From positions 7,376,001 to 7,440,000 of the forward strand of contig OU612075.1 in the NCBI GenBank assembly GCA_914767715.1: 64,000 bases of DNA. The letters run 5' to 3'. A program made the position numbers and the translations under genes. Origin of the DNA: Membranipora membranacea (lineage: Eukaryota > Bryozoa > Gymnolaemata > Cheilostomatida > Membraniporidae). How positions within the stretch are numbered: the stretch's first letter is position 1; the number at the start of each line of letters is the position of its first letter. Positions 12,523 through 25,689 of the stretch are shown piece by piece. A model generated the notes under the pieces. It was not told the origin of the DNA. It made no database searches and saw only the letters and a list, made by a program, of their open reading frames with translations.

Positions 12523-13548
12523 TGTGATGATTGCGTTGTCTCAAACTCATCTGATATAGCAAGCTTCCACTGAGCTAAAACTCAAACTAACATAGTCTAG
12601 AACACTGTACTCTTACAACTTACCTAGTTCTTAAAGCGCTGATACAAGATGCAGTTTAGTGATCTTCAATGTTGAATTGCCACTTTAAAAGTGAGAAGCA
12701 CAAGGGATTAACTGGTTTTAAATACCACCGTCATTGCGCCAGTGATATTCTCATAATTCAAACCACAAAACCATGCAAAAAAATAAGATTGATTGAGCAA
12801 CACAATTATACTAACCTATATTGAGTCATAAATATCCCAATACGACAATTTATAATCTTCTATATCAGGTAGAGGATTACCACCTATGTTGTGGTGCACA
12901 GACAGGAACTGTGTCATAGTGATGTAAATCTGGGCCATTTATCATAGATATAAAATAGATTAACAATTAGTGTTCCACTATTAAAATAATATGACGCTGA
13001 GTAGTTTTGGTACTATCTCAAATGCTGGATGGCCATTTTATCAAACATAAATGGTATTGCACTGCTAATGAAATTAGCAGTTTGCTGAATAACTTGGAAC
13101 TTTCATCAGGCTATGAACAACAGCTCGAGATTCGAGCTGAATTAAACAGAGAATATGAATGGAATTTGCGAAGCATTGCTAACAGTCGAATAAGCATATT
13201 CCCGTGGTATCATCTTGTGTCAAAAGATTGCCAGTGACTGTTAGGGAATTCATTCGAGATTTCATTTTGGATTTGAAATCATTTTAATACAATTTGCTTT
13301 TTGATTCCAGCATTACGTTGTCGTGTGCTTTCATGTCAAAGACAACATTGAGGGTCTATTATCATATGATGTATGAGCCTGTGGTCTACAATTCTCACTT
13401 TCTGTAAAAAAGACTAGCATCACACAAAAAAATCCTTTTCCCTAAAATGAAGATGCCTCCTTGCAACACCAACTAGAGTTTTTGCTCACTTGATTACATT
13501 CTTAAAATACACTAGGCAAGACTATATTTGTGAGTGCAAAAGAGACAG

Positions 13549-13785
13549 GCCCATAGTTCTAGGGGAGGCATGGAGGCACTGCCTCCCCTAGAATGCTGGG
13601 TAGAATGGTCTAAGACATAATAATTTAATAATCTATGGAAAGCTTAGGGATTGCCATTTGCTATTTACATACCTACAACCGCTTTGGAGGAGCTTGGAGC
13701 ACCCCGGCCTCCTTGTGATGCTTTGAACCCCCTCAGCTTCTTGCCTCCCCTACAATTTTTTCAAAACTACGGCCCTGAGAGAGCA
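13549..13785. repeat. Dispersed repeat with CAGGCCC...GGCCCTG ends
   Basis: Starts CAGGCCCATAGTTCTAGG and ends AAAACTACGGCCCTG, with gggaggca / tgcctcccc just inside each end. Related pieces occur at 7722-7778 and 36905-36955 (tgcctcccct...actacggccctg). The termini resemble hAT-type non-autonomous elements, but I cannot see an exact 8-bp duplication. Confidence 0.5.
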
Positions 13786-15617
13786 TGCTTTAAAAGTTTC
13801 AACACACCTGAGTACCTGATTCAATTATTGAAATTAGAATAAGTTTGCTGGAAACAGCACTTTTTTTAATGGTGAAGCAAATAAGAGCTTGCGACACCAG
13901 CAAAAACATTTGCTCTTCAATGATTCAATAACTTCCTGTTGAAAATGTTAAAAACTGACAACAACAATTGATGAGCTAGAAGGGCCGATATTTAAGATAA
14001 CAACACATGCCAACCATTTTTTGTCACTGAATTTCTCCACTCGATCACAAATTTTAGTCCTAGCCAGTATGATCTGGCCCCTGACATTGCATGTTACCGC
14101 TAAGCTTCCAGTTTGAAACCCTCTGCTAGTCAACAAAACAAGACATCACAATCAAAATCGTCTGACTGTCCAAAGCTTAGAGAAAGTTATAATGATAGGC
14201 ACTATTGGGTGTACCTGTCTGCAATATACAACAAAAGCTAAGATAAAACAAATTTGAGCCCCCAAAACTCTTGACCCTCACCCGACCCCCCCCCCCCACC
14301 CTTCGGGAGAGACCCTTGTCAGTGACTGGGAAGCACAATACCCTTCAAGGAAGCATTTAGGGTTATATCGATTACTTTCAAATAGATAACAATCTGTGCT
14401 TATTTTAAGCGGGGGGGGGGGGGGGGGGGGATGCGGTCATTGTCCTTAATATTGCAAAAATGATTATAACTATTGAATTACGCCTGGCCTGGTACAAGTT
14501 TACCACAAAACACTCATAATCTGTTGATAATCTTGAAAGAATCGTTGCTTTCTTATAAGATTGCATCACACAATATGACTATTGGACTGATATAGTGTTG
14601 CAAAAATGACTGCTATTACTATGCTCATTCTCAGGGGATTATCGATTCCATGAAAAGCTTGTTTGGGAATATAAATTTTACTTCTTTAATGGCTTCTTAT
14701 TGCCAGCCAATGTTTGTGTTTGCCAAGTCTCCATCACTTTCTGTCACTTTCCGTCGGCACTTTCTGCGCTTGTACTCAACAACATTTCCGATAGACAATT
14801 TCAGCTCATTTAAAACATTACTATTCAACCATATGTTATCAACTTGATCAGCATCAGTAATGATAATATATTAAATTTCCTTTCTGTTTCTTTTTTTGTT
14901 TCAATTTCTTTTTTTGGCACTGATTGCAAAATATGAGATGACTTTGGTTGCCAATAAAAAAAAAAAAATATCATCTAGTCAGTGGAATTACAGAATATGG
15001 ATTCCATGAAAGCTTTATTGGTAAACATTAATTCTACTTCCTCATGTTTTCTTCTTGCCAGTCAATATCTATTTTTGTCAAGTCTCCGATAGTCTCAAGT
15101 CTTGCGATAGGTCTGCACTTGTACTCAATGCCATTTCCGATATACGTGACACATCTTTTTCCTTTCCAAGTGCAAGCGGAAACCTAGAACAGTAGTTTTA
15201 TATACAGTGAGGATTGGCAAGGCTAAATAAACGACATCAAGGAGAATTTCTCACTTCTTGGTGATAAAGATATAACATTCCATTTGAATATCATCTGTAA
15301 AAGAATGTCACTCTTTAGTACTTTGTGATCTAAAATTCTAATGATCCCCTGAGTTTTTTCAATACTCTCCCTCAACAAGGTTAGATTTCATCAATTATCC
15401 AATAAGGAGTCGTCTTCCCAATTATCAACTATTTTATCACTCGGAGTTGTCTTCTTAAAGACTACTAATTTTGAGACTAATATCCTATCCCTTAAATATT
15501 TCCCATATGACGGGGGGGAGACTTGAAGGTCTAGACGGTTTTTTGCTTTGTCAAGGTAAACTGAAAATCTTGAAACAAAAGTAAATTACATAGAGAAAAG
15601 GTGTCTAGAGAGAATGA

Positions 15618-18600
15618 ATGAATGACCCTTTGAGTAACCATACCAATGACCGCTGCACCACTGTACTGGATGTCAAGATGGAAGAGAAAGGTATGCAACT
15701 ACCAGGCCTTGTTTATTATAATTCATCCTGATGATTAAATATAAAAAAAAGACAAGTTAAGTTGATTAGTTAGAAATAATTATATCACTATCAGTCAGTA
15801 TCTATTTATTTTACTGTTTTTGTTCCCGGACAGGTTGAGTGATTATTCCTGTCATAATGCAAATTCAAGCATATACAACTGTCAATCTGTACACAAAATC
15901 AAATGGATTATGCAATGCAGACACTGTCACATGATTGGGTTTAGAGAGAAAAACAAAGTAGTGTCTTAAACCATAAGGCCACGTGATCTTCACTGATCTT
16001 CTTACACAAGATCACAATAAGGAGTAAAGATATTTTTCTGTTAACAGGAGATCAATCAATGGAGGAGGTTGAAAACCAGTTAAAGAGAAAGCTGCCAAAT
16101 TCCTTCGCTGAGCATGTCTTCTCACAGCTGAGCCTCAGTGAGAAAAAGCACATAGTCTACAGCGAAAAGTGAGTGCTGATAATAATGGTTATGAAAATAG
16201 TGCTCTGTCCAAATAAGGAAAACAATCCAATCAGACTTCAATATTGACAACATATCCTGTGTATTGAGTATAATAACAGTTGAAATGATTATGTGGAGAA
16301 ATTCTAATTGATTAGTGAAAAGTTGTCTTCCAGGCTCATGTATTGTATTGCTGTATTTAATGTTTGAAGGACAATCACCTCTTCCCTACGAAGCTATATT
16401 CACTGCCCGAAGAATTATGAAGAGCAGCGTAAGTCACAGACATACGGGATGCTGCCATCATCCAGAACATTGAGGTTTGTATGATGTTGACAATTGCTCC
16501 ATCAAATTCCTAGACCAGTGCTATTTAAAACTATGGCTAGCCTACATATTTAAAAATGTTGTTGACCTATATGCATCCATTGTGATCATAATTTCAACTG
16601 ACATGGATCACTTTAAATCTTAGCTGATAATAAGCATACATGTTTTTTGTGAAACAATGGTTAGGCTACAAGTGACCACATACTTTGTCATGGTTCCAGT
16701 ATGGATAATTGGGTAATGAATACAAAAGCTTTGTGAATTTTTATCAAAGATATCATGATTTGAAACCTCTCTAAGCCATCATAAAAAAACCCTCTCACAA
16801 GGATATTTTTTTCTTTTTGTCAATTCTTTTTGATTATTTTTGATTTTAGGAAATACAAAAACATGGTCCCGCAAACTCCTGGCATCAATCTGTCTGTAAT
16901 TCAGTGGGTAGACGAAGTATGGAAGGACATGAAGGCCACAGTTTACCAGCGGACAGGCGGCCTGTTATGTGATGAGATGACAATACAGGTGAGTACACAA
17001 GGCAATACACTGTAAAGTTGCTGTGAACCAGTGAGGACCTTCAATTACAATGAGCATTGCTCTTTAAGGCAAGTTGCCACTATGACTTCGCTCAAAATCA
17101 TCACTCATCCGGCCATTCAATTAAACAAATTTGTTCCCGAATCATTCACTCAGAATATAAATAGTTCCATCAATGAGGGACCATCTTTGGGCAAGCCCCT
17201 AGCAGGTTTTGCTCACTCAGCTTTGAGCGATCAGATAGTGAATTTTGCAGTTTTCAATACATAGATCTCCCATTATTTCTAGTATCACTGTTAAAAATAA
17301 ATAGGATGATATGATTAAATGATAAATATGACTGCTATATAATTCAACATCCTTATTCTTGATGTTTAGGAGGAAGTCTGACTGGATAACAATCTTACTG
17401 TTCATGGCTATGCCACAAACAGTGACCTACAAAATCAGGCTTCAATGATGTTCGGATATGATCACCAGCAACCACTAGCGAATAGAGTTTACCAGATTGT
17501 TTTTGCGGGTTTTGACGGGTCAACATTTCCAGTGGGATTCTGGCCTGTGAAGACCTGGAATTCTGTAGACGTGCTGACAACTACGATGGAGGCCATTGAA
17601 ATGCTTCGACGAAAAGATTTCATGGTAAACCATAATTGCATTCAATTTGTAACACTCAATTTATAAATATACATCCCAAGTTTTCAGTGGTCAATTCTCA
17701 ACCTGATTTGGGTCAGTTTTATGAAGAATGAGCGGCAATACCTATCAATTAACTTTGCCAAGAAAATAATTTCGCCCATCCATCATTGGGCTTAAATATT
17801 TGTCTTTGTTTCAGGTGAAATACGTCTCGCTTGACGGAGCCGCCCCAAACAGGTCAGCCATCAAGAGAGCCCTGTCGTGGGAGCACGCTAGACCTGCAGG
17901 CACGAGCTACTCCCTATTTCAGCCAGACTGGAAAGAAACATTTACTTTCATTATGGATATTAAGGTACATATTCTATTATTGCAGAGGACAAGCTAGACC
18001 TTGGCACGTAATCTGTGTAAATAAGCTAGGGACAGTAAACGGTGAACAGAAAAATTCCTTTATGTTTTATTGCATTAATCTGTTTACTTATCAGCAAGAA
18101 ACACTTTATTAGTCAGAAATCACACAATTAAGGTGGAAAGGAGTGCGTCATATGTACCCTAACTTGCAAGCACCCACTGCGCTGCCCCTTTCAATGTTTC
18201 ATGCAAATAATTCTCTATTTCAGCACTGTCTCAAAACACTTCGAAACAATTTGCTGAGCTCTAAGATCCACACAGCTACAAGGAAGCCAGGAAAGGTCTA
18301 TAGAAGGCTTCAAAACCAAACAGGTGAGTTCAAATGTCGACTGAGTTTTCAATTACCAGTATTTTTGCAAATTTCATTTTTGATTATTCATCACATTTAC
18401 TCCTCTAGGAATAGATATGGTTTCCACAAATTTATATTAACATTTTTGGCATCAAAGTAAAATGCGACAGCAGTACAAAAGTAACAACCATAGACACTGA
18501 ATCGCATATATATATATATGTTACACGGAGGTAGGCTACATGTTATTCTATTTTGTTATCATATTCAATAGGAGAAATATTGTGGCAGTACTGGGTTGAT

Positions 18601-19604
18601 GCCTACGAGTGGTCCGTGAAAGGAAGGCATTTCCGGACACATCCACAACTGACAAAACAGCACGTGTATGTACAGGAAATGGACAAAATGAAAAACAGGC
18701 TAGCGGAGCAGGTTCTGAACCATCACATGCTCTATCTAATGAAAGTAAGTGTGAAAATATCATCCTGCAATCATATTTTGCACTTTCACGTATCACTTGC
18801 TTGCATGTATTCCAGAATACAATAGGATTTATATTTTGTATTGCCCTTCAACAGGAGTATCAAAGGGAGACAGACACAGATTTGACGGCTACGATAGAAT
18901 TGCTGGAACATACCAGTCTGCTGACTACAATATTCGGACATGGTAAGTTTGAACAAGATGCTGGAGATAATCACTTTATTCCTGACACCTACCTTCCTAC
19001 CAACCAACAATATATTTAAGCTAACATTTTAATTTTTGACTCAAGCTAGACAGAGTTCCAGTTGCAGTTCTTGCTTCTTGTCCTATTGGCTAAGATCAAA
19101 GTTTCACTGCCAATGGCTGATTAGTGCCATTTTCAGTTTTGGCAGCTTGCTGCACCATTAGTTCAGGAGGTCCGCTATGGCCTCACATCTAGGGCACGTT
19201 CTCAGTATGAGGATTTAGGGTACCTCTTTAATAACAAGGAGTGCAAGTGCTATTAGGTATTAACTGTTATTGACCCGCCTCTGCAGGTGTAAAATATATA
19301 TAATTGAAAAAATAAGATATTTATGAAAAACTGTCGCTCATAGTATCATGAAAATGTATCTACATCTTTAGATGGACCTCGAGAAGTTTTCACACATGAC
19401 ACGAAGGACAAGTTAGAAAAAGTTATAGACTACTTAAATACATGGACAAACTACACAGAAAACAAAGATCAGTTACCAACAGAGGAATGCATGTACGACA
19501 TAAGGTGTAGTATTGTAGGTCTGATAGAGCTCGCAAGCCTCTCTCAAGTACATATCAGACCTGCATGCATAAACAGCGATTTGGTTGAATTGCATTTCAG
19601 TCAG
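15618..19604 (+). pseudogene. P-element-superfamily transposase, in-frame stop (10 exons)
   Basis: Exons: 15618-15690 (start uncertain), 16048-16168, 16370-16474, 16850-16988, 17370-17624, 17815-17964, 18224-18323, 18572-18744, 18855-18942, 19372-19604. Every GT-AG junction keeps phase. The order of motifs fits P-element/THAP9 transposases: GMLPSSRTLRKYKNM (tip of the N-terminal helical region), LLCDEMTIQ carrying the first catalytic Asp, FPVGFWPVK, then SLDGAAPNRSAIK with the second catalytic Asp, DIKHCLKTLRNNLL, and finally SDLVELHFSQ near the C-terminal acidic region. Codon 150 is TGA (17379-17381), three codons into exon 5, and no alternative acceptor avoids it. No zinc-coordinating THAP domain is seen at the N-terminus. 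The C-terminal end is unresolved: the frame can run to 19721, or a weak final exon could follow tataatag near 19790. The copy looks decayed and would not make a full transposase. Confidence 0.85.
19060..19235 (-). repeat. Dispersed repeat also present in the tandem units
   Basis: The reverse complement of this stretch matches the blocks at about 41700-41880 and 48700-48890 (shared strings include ttggcagcttgctgca and cctattggctaagatc). It falls in the last transposase intron. It is an interspersed repeat of unknown class. Confidence 0.65.
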
Positions 19605-19936
19605 GTTAGGCATCTTTTTAATAATCAAGCCCTAATATGCTACAATATCAGTCTGTGCAAAATAGTATCATTTTGGGTCAGCTTCATGCATTTGCTTCAT
19701 CTAAGTCAAATACGGGTATAGACTGCTATCCCAAACCACTAAGCATGTATAACAAATAATTTTTTTTTTTTTATTCAACATAATAGTCGGGGATCCCGGT
19801 GTCAACATCTTTGTTGGAAGTCTAAAAACTGAGTTTCATATATTATTGAGAAGAAGTGTTATACTTTTATATTCCTCCCTCAGAACAGGAAACACAAGGG
19901 TTTCTTTTATAGAATTTCACACATGTTAAACAGTTT

Positions 19937-20934
19937 GGGGGGGGCAACATTTCTTATAATCAACCTTACAGTACATATTATATTTAACTTGTGATAAATA
20001 TTTTCAATATTTAGAGCTAATACTCTGGATATAGTTTCCTGATACCGTTAGCTGTTCATAGAGATCAAAAATCACATACCCAGATTTTTTGGTGTGCTGA
20101 CATCATGACATTACATCAAATTTTTGTGTTTGTCATCTTAAAGGTATTTTCGCAATTATTTATGGGCTTATCAGATAAACTGAATCAGAGAAATTCTTCT
20201 AAATGTCTAGAGAATGATCAATGAAAAAATCATCTAGATATCGCTGATCATTTGGAAATTATAATCAATTCAATCCTAGTGTGTCATTTTATGCCCCTGC
20301 TCCTGCAATTTGATATCCACCACAAACATTACTCCATTCATAAAATGACATACTCGGGATTTAATTGATTATAGATTCCAAATGAATAGAGATATCTGGA
20401 TAATTTTTTGGGTTTTGAAGGGATTGAAGGTTATGGGGTTGTCTAGATAATGATGGTTGAAAAGATTATCCAGATAGCTCTCATCAGATGGAAGTTATAA
20501 TCAATTCAATCCAAGTGTGTCATTTTATGCCCCTGCTCCTGCAATTTGATACCCACCACAAACATTACTCCATTCATAAAATGACATACTCGGATTTAAT
20601 TGATTATAGATTCCAAATGGATGATTTTTTAATTGATGATTCTCTAGAAAATTAGAAAAAATTCTGCTGAATCAATTTATCTGACAAGCCCCTAGATAAC
20701 GGCGAAAAAACTTTCAAGATAAACACAAAATTTCAATGTAATGTCATGAAGTTGCGCTGTTAGCAGCACATCAACAACCTGGATATGTGATTTTAGATTT
20801 CTTTGAAAAGCTAATGGTATCAAGAAACTGTATCCTGCGTATAAGCTCTGAATATTGAAAACTTTTATCACAAGTTAAAGATATGTACTGAAAGGTTGGT
20901 TTTGGAAAAGTTGCCCCCCCCCCCCCCCCCCCCC
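19937..20934. mobile_element. 1-kb nested fold-back element
   Basis: Long inverted arms of about 300 bp each (19937-20240 and 20630-20934) begin with a G tract followed by CAAC and end with GTTG plus a C tract. Between them is a roughly 130-bp block, present twice (near 20250 and 20480), and each copy is itself a hairpin ending ATTGATTATAGATTCCAAAT. A third hairpin (ATATCTGGATAATTTTTT against its complement) separates the two. Flanks gttt/gttt could be a 4-bp duplication, which is weak. It lies exactly between the transposase and the convergent helicase gene. No coding frame. Confidence 0.85.
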
Positions 20935-22945
20935 GTTTAACTGGATATTAGAAATTAGGCAATACACAATTTCAAACTTAAAATATTTTTACTAATACTT
21001 GTGTATGTATCTCACCACTGTTTACCACCGCTATTTTTGGCATTTATTTTTGCAAGTCCAGTCTGTGTCATTTTCTGCGGCATCAAACTGCTCATCTGTA
21101 AGTTCCAAGCACTTTTGATGGAACCAGTTGGTACACCTAGGACACAGAATCCACATGTCACCATCGTTATCACTTGAATCATCTTTCTGACATATTCCGC
21201 AGTTCTCATTATTTAAATAGATTTTTTTCTGCCGTTTCGTAGCAGCCCATACCTAAAGAAAAATATTATTATATTTGAGAAATATATATATTATATATGA
21301 AAATATTATTATACATAATATGAGAAAGGTGCTTGAGTACTCAGGCTCAAACTCGTAAGAGCAAATTTTTGAAATGATTGACTTTTTATTTACGCAGAGT
21401 TATTTACCTCCACTCTCAGTGATTTCTTCTTCTCCACATTTTCATTGGTTGCCTTTCTGAATTCTCTTCCTGATGTATTTACGAAGGCATCGATCACCAT
21501 ACTATAGATCTCTGAAATGAATAGAACAGAACATGAAAATCAGACTTATGTAGCTGATCTCCTTCTAGAGGCGTCGCTCATGCAAAATGTCTGTTTCGAA
21601 GATAATTTTCAGTAATACTAACCTCTTTTCTCGTGATTTGGTAGTTCACCATTCAGGGAATAGAAATTGGCTTCTAATTCTTTTTAAACTAGAAGTAGGT
21701 ATATAAAGAAATTTAAGCATGGTTATATGAATAAACTATTGCAATTCAGCTATCTGAGTCCACAAATACTTGGTCGGCACATTTTTTGGCCCAAGCTTGC
21801 AGATACTATATAAGTAACCATTAGCATGTCATTTGTCAAAAAGTGTTCAGCTTAGAGTACTCAACGGACTGCTGTCAGGTCTAGTTTTACAGGTTGCCAT
21901 TAAACAAGAATTCTGGGAGGAGAGAAACCTAGAGCGTGCTTCAGAATTCTCCATTTTTTAATTACCTTTTATAGCTTTTATTGAGTCAGCTCCAGTTGGT
22001 GAGAAGTTTGCCCACCAGTATCGATCAACATCACACATGAATTCGTAGAATTCTGTAGTGGTGTGGGTAAGCCCAAATCTTTTGTTTTGGTGGTGTTCAA
22101 CCTCTCTGATGCTTGGCTCTCCAAGCACTTCTTCCCTCCTCGCCATCAAATGTTGCTCCACCCATTCCCTCATCGCAACCAGTGTTGACATGTCTTCCGC
22201 TCTTGATTTCTGCCTGAACTTTGACCTTGAACTTGGAGCACATAACCTCCTATGGTCCTGCAAATGAACACATGTGGTGAATAAAAAATTTTTTTTTGTT
22301 TATCTTAAGTTATCATTATTGCGCTAGTGACATCAAACGAATGATACCTCAGACTGGAACGAACGGACTTCACATTATCTGATAGTTTAGATTGAAGATA
22401 GATCGGGAAGTGTTGGTGAGCTTTACACTTACATACATTGAATAATTAACAATAAAATAACAAATAAATGTTTGGTAGCTATGAATTACACTTTTTCAAG
22501 CCTGTGTGAAATGGTGAACTTTCCCCTCCTATGAGTAGTTTACTTCTCTAGGATTTAAATCTGATTGAAATTATAACATTGCAGTAATCAGGCATGACTA
22601 AAATACCTGATTTTGCTGTCATTGGACTCGGAGTCTTTGTACGCTGAGGTTGCAGAACTGCCAGGTGATGGTATGACCTTATGTACTGCTGCAAATTCCC
22701 TTCTAACCTTTGGAAAAGCATCATATGCATCCACTCTTCCCACTTGTGCCACTATATCGCTGAAGGTTTTAGTGTAGATGAATGACTCCACACTAGAATG
22801 ATGATAATTAATGTTGATCAAAGGATGAACAAAACTGGGTGTCAGTAAGTTTAGTGGCATTGATCTGATAATGACATGAAGAATGGTTGCTATTACTTGG
22901 TCATTTTTCTTTAATAATAATAATTAATAATTTTTTATGTGTCAT

Positions 22946-23000
22946 AAGCATAGATTTAAAAAACAGTTTTTTAAATCTTAAATGTTTTTTAAATCTATGG
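22946..23000. repeat. Short fold-back, CATAGATTTAAAAAAC
   Basis: cataGATTTAAAAAAC and GTTTTTTAAATCtatg face each other across a short AT-rich loop. It lies in the intron between helicase exons at 22792 and 23232. It may be a small hairpin element, but AT-richness lowers confidence. Confidence 0.5.
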
Positions 23001-23655
23001 TCATAAGTTAATTGTCACAGAATTAATACCACTCCAATTAAAAACATTATTTCAAAGCTGTATATGACGGTGAAAAAATAAATCTTATTGGTCAAATATC
23101 GTGTCAGAATAATGGAGAGTCTACTTTGGCATCGTGACCCACCAATATACCAAACCTGAAATGCAAACTTTCACAGTTTTTTGTATTTATGTCCAAATTG
23201 AGATCAGATTACAGATTACAGCCTTACTTACCTGTTAGTATAGGATTTACTCCTGTCCTTCAGACTCATTGCGTGTTCTCTGAAATTAGCCAAGCTGTTC
23301 CAAATGGTTCTCTCATGACTGTCTATTCCTGGATATGGTGACCCAAGAACTGGCGTAGTGGAGCATTCTGGTTGGTTAGCTGGAGGCGTACTGACAGCTG
23401 GTGACATACAGCTTACTGTTACTGTTCTACGAGGTTCAAGCTGGACATATGGCTGTAAAGTTTATAACATTGTCTACGCAGGAGGGGCTAGATAAAATGA
23501 GAACAGCTAATTATTTTGAGGGATTACTATTACAGGAAACAGTTTTAGGCAGCATTATAATTATTATTATTGTTATACAAATATAAACGGCATCAGATTG
23601 TGTAATACACGATTATATCAGCAGTTTTTTTTCATCCCTATCACAAGATGCCATA

Positions 23656-23875
23656 TACCGTAATTCCTCACCTATAATTCGCGCATCAAAGCTCAACTTT
23701 TCAAGTGAGGCTGAATAGCTCAGTGTGTATAGCGTCTGCCTGGTAATCACTGTCTATTAAGAGAGTTGTGGTTTAAATCCCATCGAGGTAAGTTTTTTTT
23801 TCAAATGGGTGCTTTATAACTGGAGCATTTTTACTTTTCCCAAGGGGGGTGTCTTATAAGTGAGGAATTACGGTA
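23656..23875. mobile_element. MITE with TACCGTAATTCCTCAC ends carrying a tRNA-like core
   Basis: Inverted ends TACCGTAATTCCTCACCTAT and TTATAAGTGAGGAATTACGGTA bound 220 bp. The TA at each end suits a Tc1/mariner-type TA target, although that is not proven. Inside (23708-23791) a tRNA-like run has an A-box TAGCTCAGT and a B-box GTGGTTTAAATCCC, spaced wider than in a real tRNA. It sits in a helicase intron. Confidence 0.75.
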
Positions 23876-24865
23876 GAGCTTTGGAGGTTCGATAATTCGG
23901 TTCCACATTATACAGATTGAAGAATTCTTGAGTCTGTATTACCAGCACCTTACCTCGGTAAGTGACCTGTAGAAAAGCTTGATATCCCTTCTTTCAGGAG
24001 GGGGGTGTACAGACCCACTCAGCGACAGAAGCTCTGAATCTGACGTCCTGCTCAGTGCGACTGACAGTTGACCAGGTTGGGTAATCTTCGCACAACAAAC
24101 ATGAACAGGGCCAGTGATAGTCTGGCTCTGAGTCCTATGCACTGTCCGTGCCCACGACAGTTTTAGGGGGTACTGTTCTCTGACACCCCATTTAGAGTAA
24201 AACTTAAATTGATTGATGTTTACTGACTCATCAAGCCCAAATCTGACAGAGATATACTTGTTAATAAATGTCAATTTTGCAGATTATCCCTTCCCTGCCA
24301 TTGACAAGGCCGCTTCTCACATGTATATTAGTGGTCAACATGACAGGTGCCCCAGTTTTCAGTCTTAGTTTTTTTGGTGCAAACCTGTCCAGATTCCCTT
24401 TTTGTCCTTGTCGTCTGCCTCGAGTGTGATTTGAGTGCCTGGCAAATTGTCTAAACAATACTGATTTATGAAGTCCACCTCTTCATTCGTGCCGCAAATT
24501 GTGGTGGCCATGTTTGGGGGAGGTTGAGGTCTGCCACGCAGAGTGGAGAGAAACCCTTTAGTCTGCGAGGACAGAATTCCTTTGGAGACTTCCTCAACTA
24601 CCCTGTAATTTGAAATAGGATGGTAGCATAACAAAATTGTTACTGTATTTTCCAGTGAATCAAACACGGTAAAATAGTTTACAATAGGAAAAATAGGACC
24701 AGGTTACCATTTCATACCGTATCACAAAATTTGCATTTGATCCTTTATTAATCGTAATAAGTGAGACGAGAGTGAAAGTGAGATTGGACTGCCTTAGCAG
24801 TGATCCAACGGTATACAATTATGAAGTGTTTCCATGACTGATAACAGATACAGCAGTGTGAGGTA

Positions 24866-25160
24866 GGTATGAGGCTGAGATATGAGCTGATCTCCGCAAA
24901 AAAAAAGAGTCTCGGAATTCCAGAGCCATCCTGCTCTAGTGGCTACTCTTGCCGATGCAGAGTTATTTTCTAGTGTCACTATAAGCCATTGTTGATTATC
25001 AATTACCAATACAAGAAAATATGTTCTCTCTCTGACCAATATTAATATTGCAGCTCATTATATTTGCACAAGCGCAAGTTGCGCATGATGCATAATTAGC
25101 CTTACGGCATCCACTTTGTGACAATTCACAAGTGATCTACCTTCCCAGTCAAGATCATGA
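24866..25160 (+). repeat. Diverged copy of the 43205-43568 element
   Basis: Shares blocks such as gagctgatctc, tcggaattcc, tagccttac and cagtcaagatca with the 364-bp element at 43205-43568, in the same order. It lacks clean ends and target duplication. Located in the 2.6-kb helicase intron. Confidence 0.65.
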
Positions 25161-25549
25161 GTATCAGTGTTTAGGAACAGTACAATCACTAAACACCAGT
25201 CAATTACTATTTTATATTTTCCCTAATTATGTAACAAAATACAGTTGGTTTAGGATTGAATTTATTTTATATGCTGAAACTAGAAAAATATACAGTTCAG
25301 AGTTGATGGTAATGGTAATGAAAACATGAAGTTGTCTTATAAAATAAAAGGAAATGACCACTCTTACAGTTTTGGTGAACAATTCAACACCACACTAAGA
25401 TTTAGATATAGTTCGTCGATATTTTACTAATCCAAATTTGGACTGCAGCCCACAGCCCACTTCTTCTAGGGTAGCCAACCCTTACCAGCCTTACCAGGTC
25501 ACCGACCTTGATCAGCTCGGTGAATACTTGTGTACTCAGACTATAGCAG

Positions 25550-25645
25550 AGACAAGCAGAGAAACGCAGAGCATAGCATAGCATAGCAAAGCATTGCAGA
25601 GCATACTTATGCATAGCGTAGCATAACAGAACATAACAGAGCATA
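25550..25645. repeat. GCATA-type short tandem repeat
   Basis: Repeated agcatagcatagc, degenerate, directly upstream of the 82-bp satellite. Probably the same slippage-prone region. Spurious Cys/Tyr-rich frames arise on the minus strand. Confidence 0.8.
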
Positions 25646-25689
25646 AATGGCACCTAAACAGCCAACGGAAATAGTCGGGTCACCATACC

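Larger units (their letters stand above)
11548..15617. other. Gene-poor interval, no supported gene
   Basis: About 4 kb in which I find no reading frame with believable splice sites or a recognisable domain. It holds the fold-back at 12424-12522, a repeat at 13549-13785 and long homopolymer tracts at 14287-14297 (C) and 14410-14431 (G). A 76-codon open frame at 13007-13237 on the plus strand has no recognisable motif. Confidence 0.6.

Noticed and set aside
13007-13237. 76-codon plus-strand frame
   Set aside because: No recognisable motif, no paired splice sites, isolated in a gene-poor stretch.
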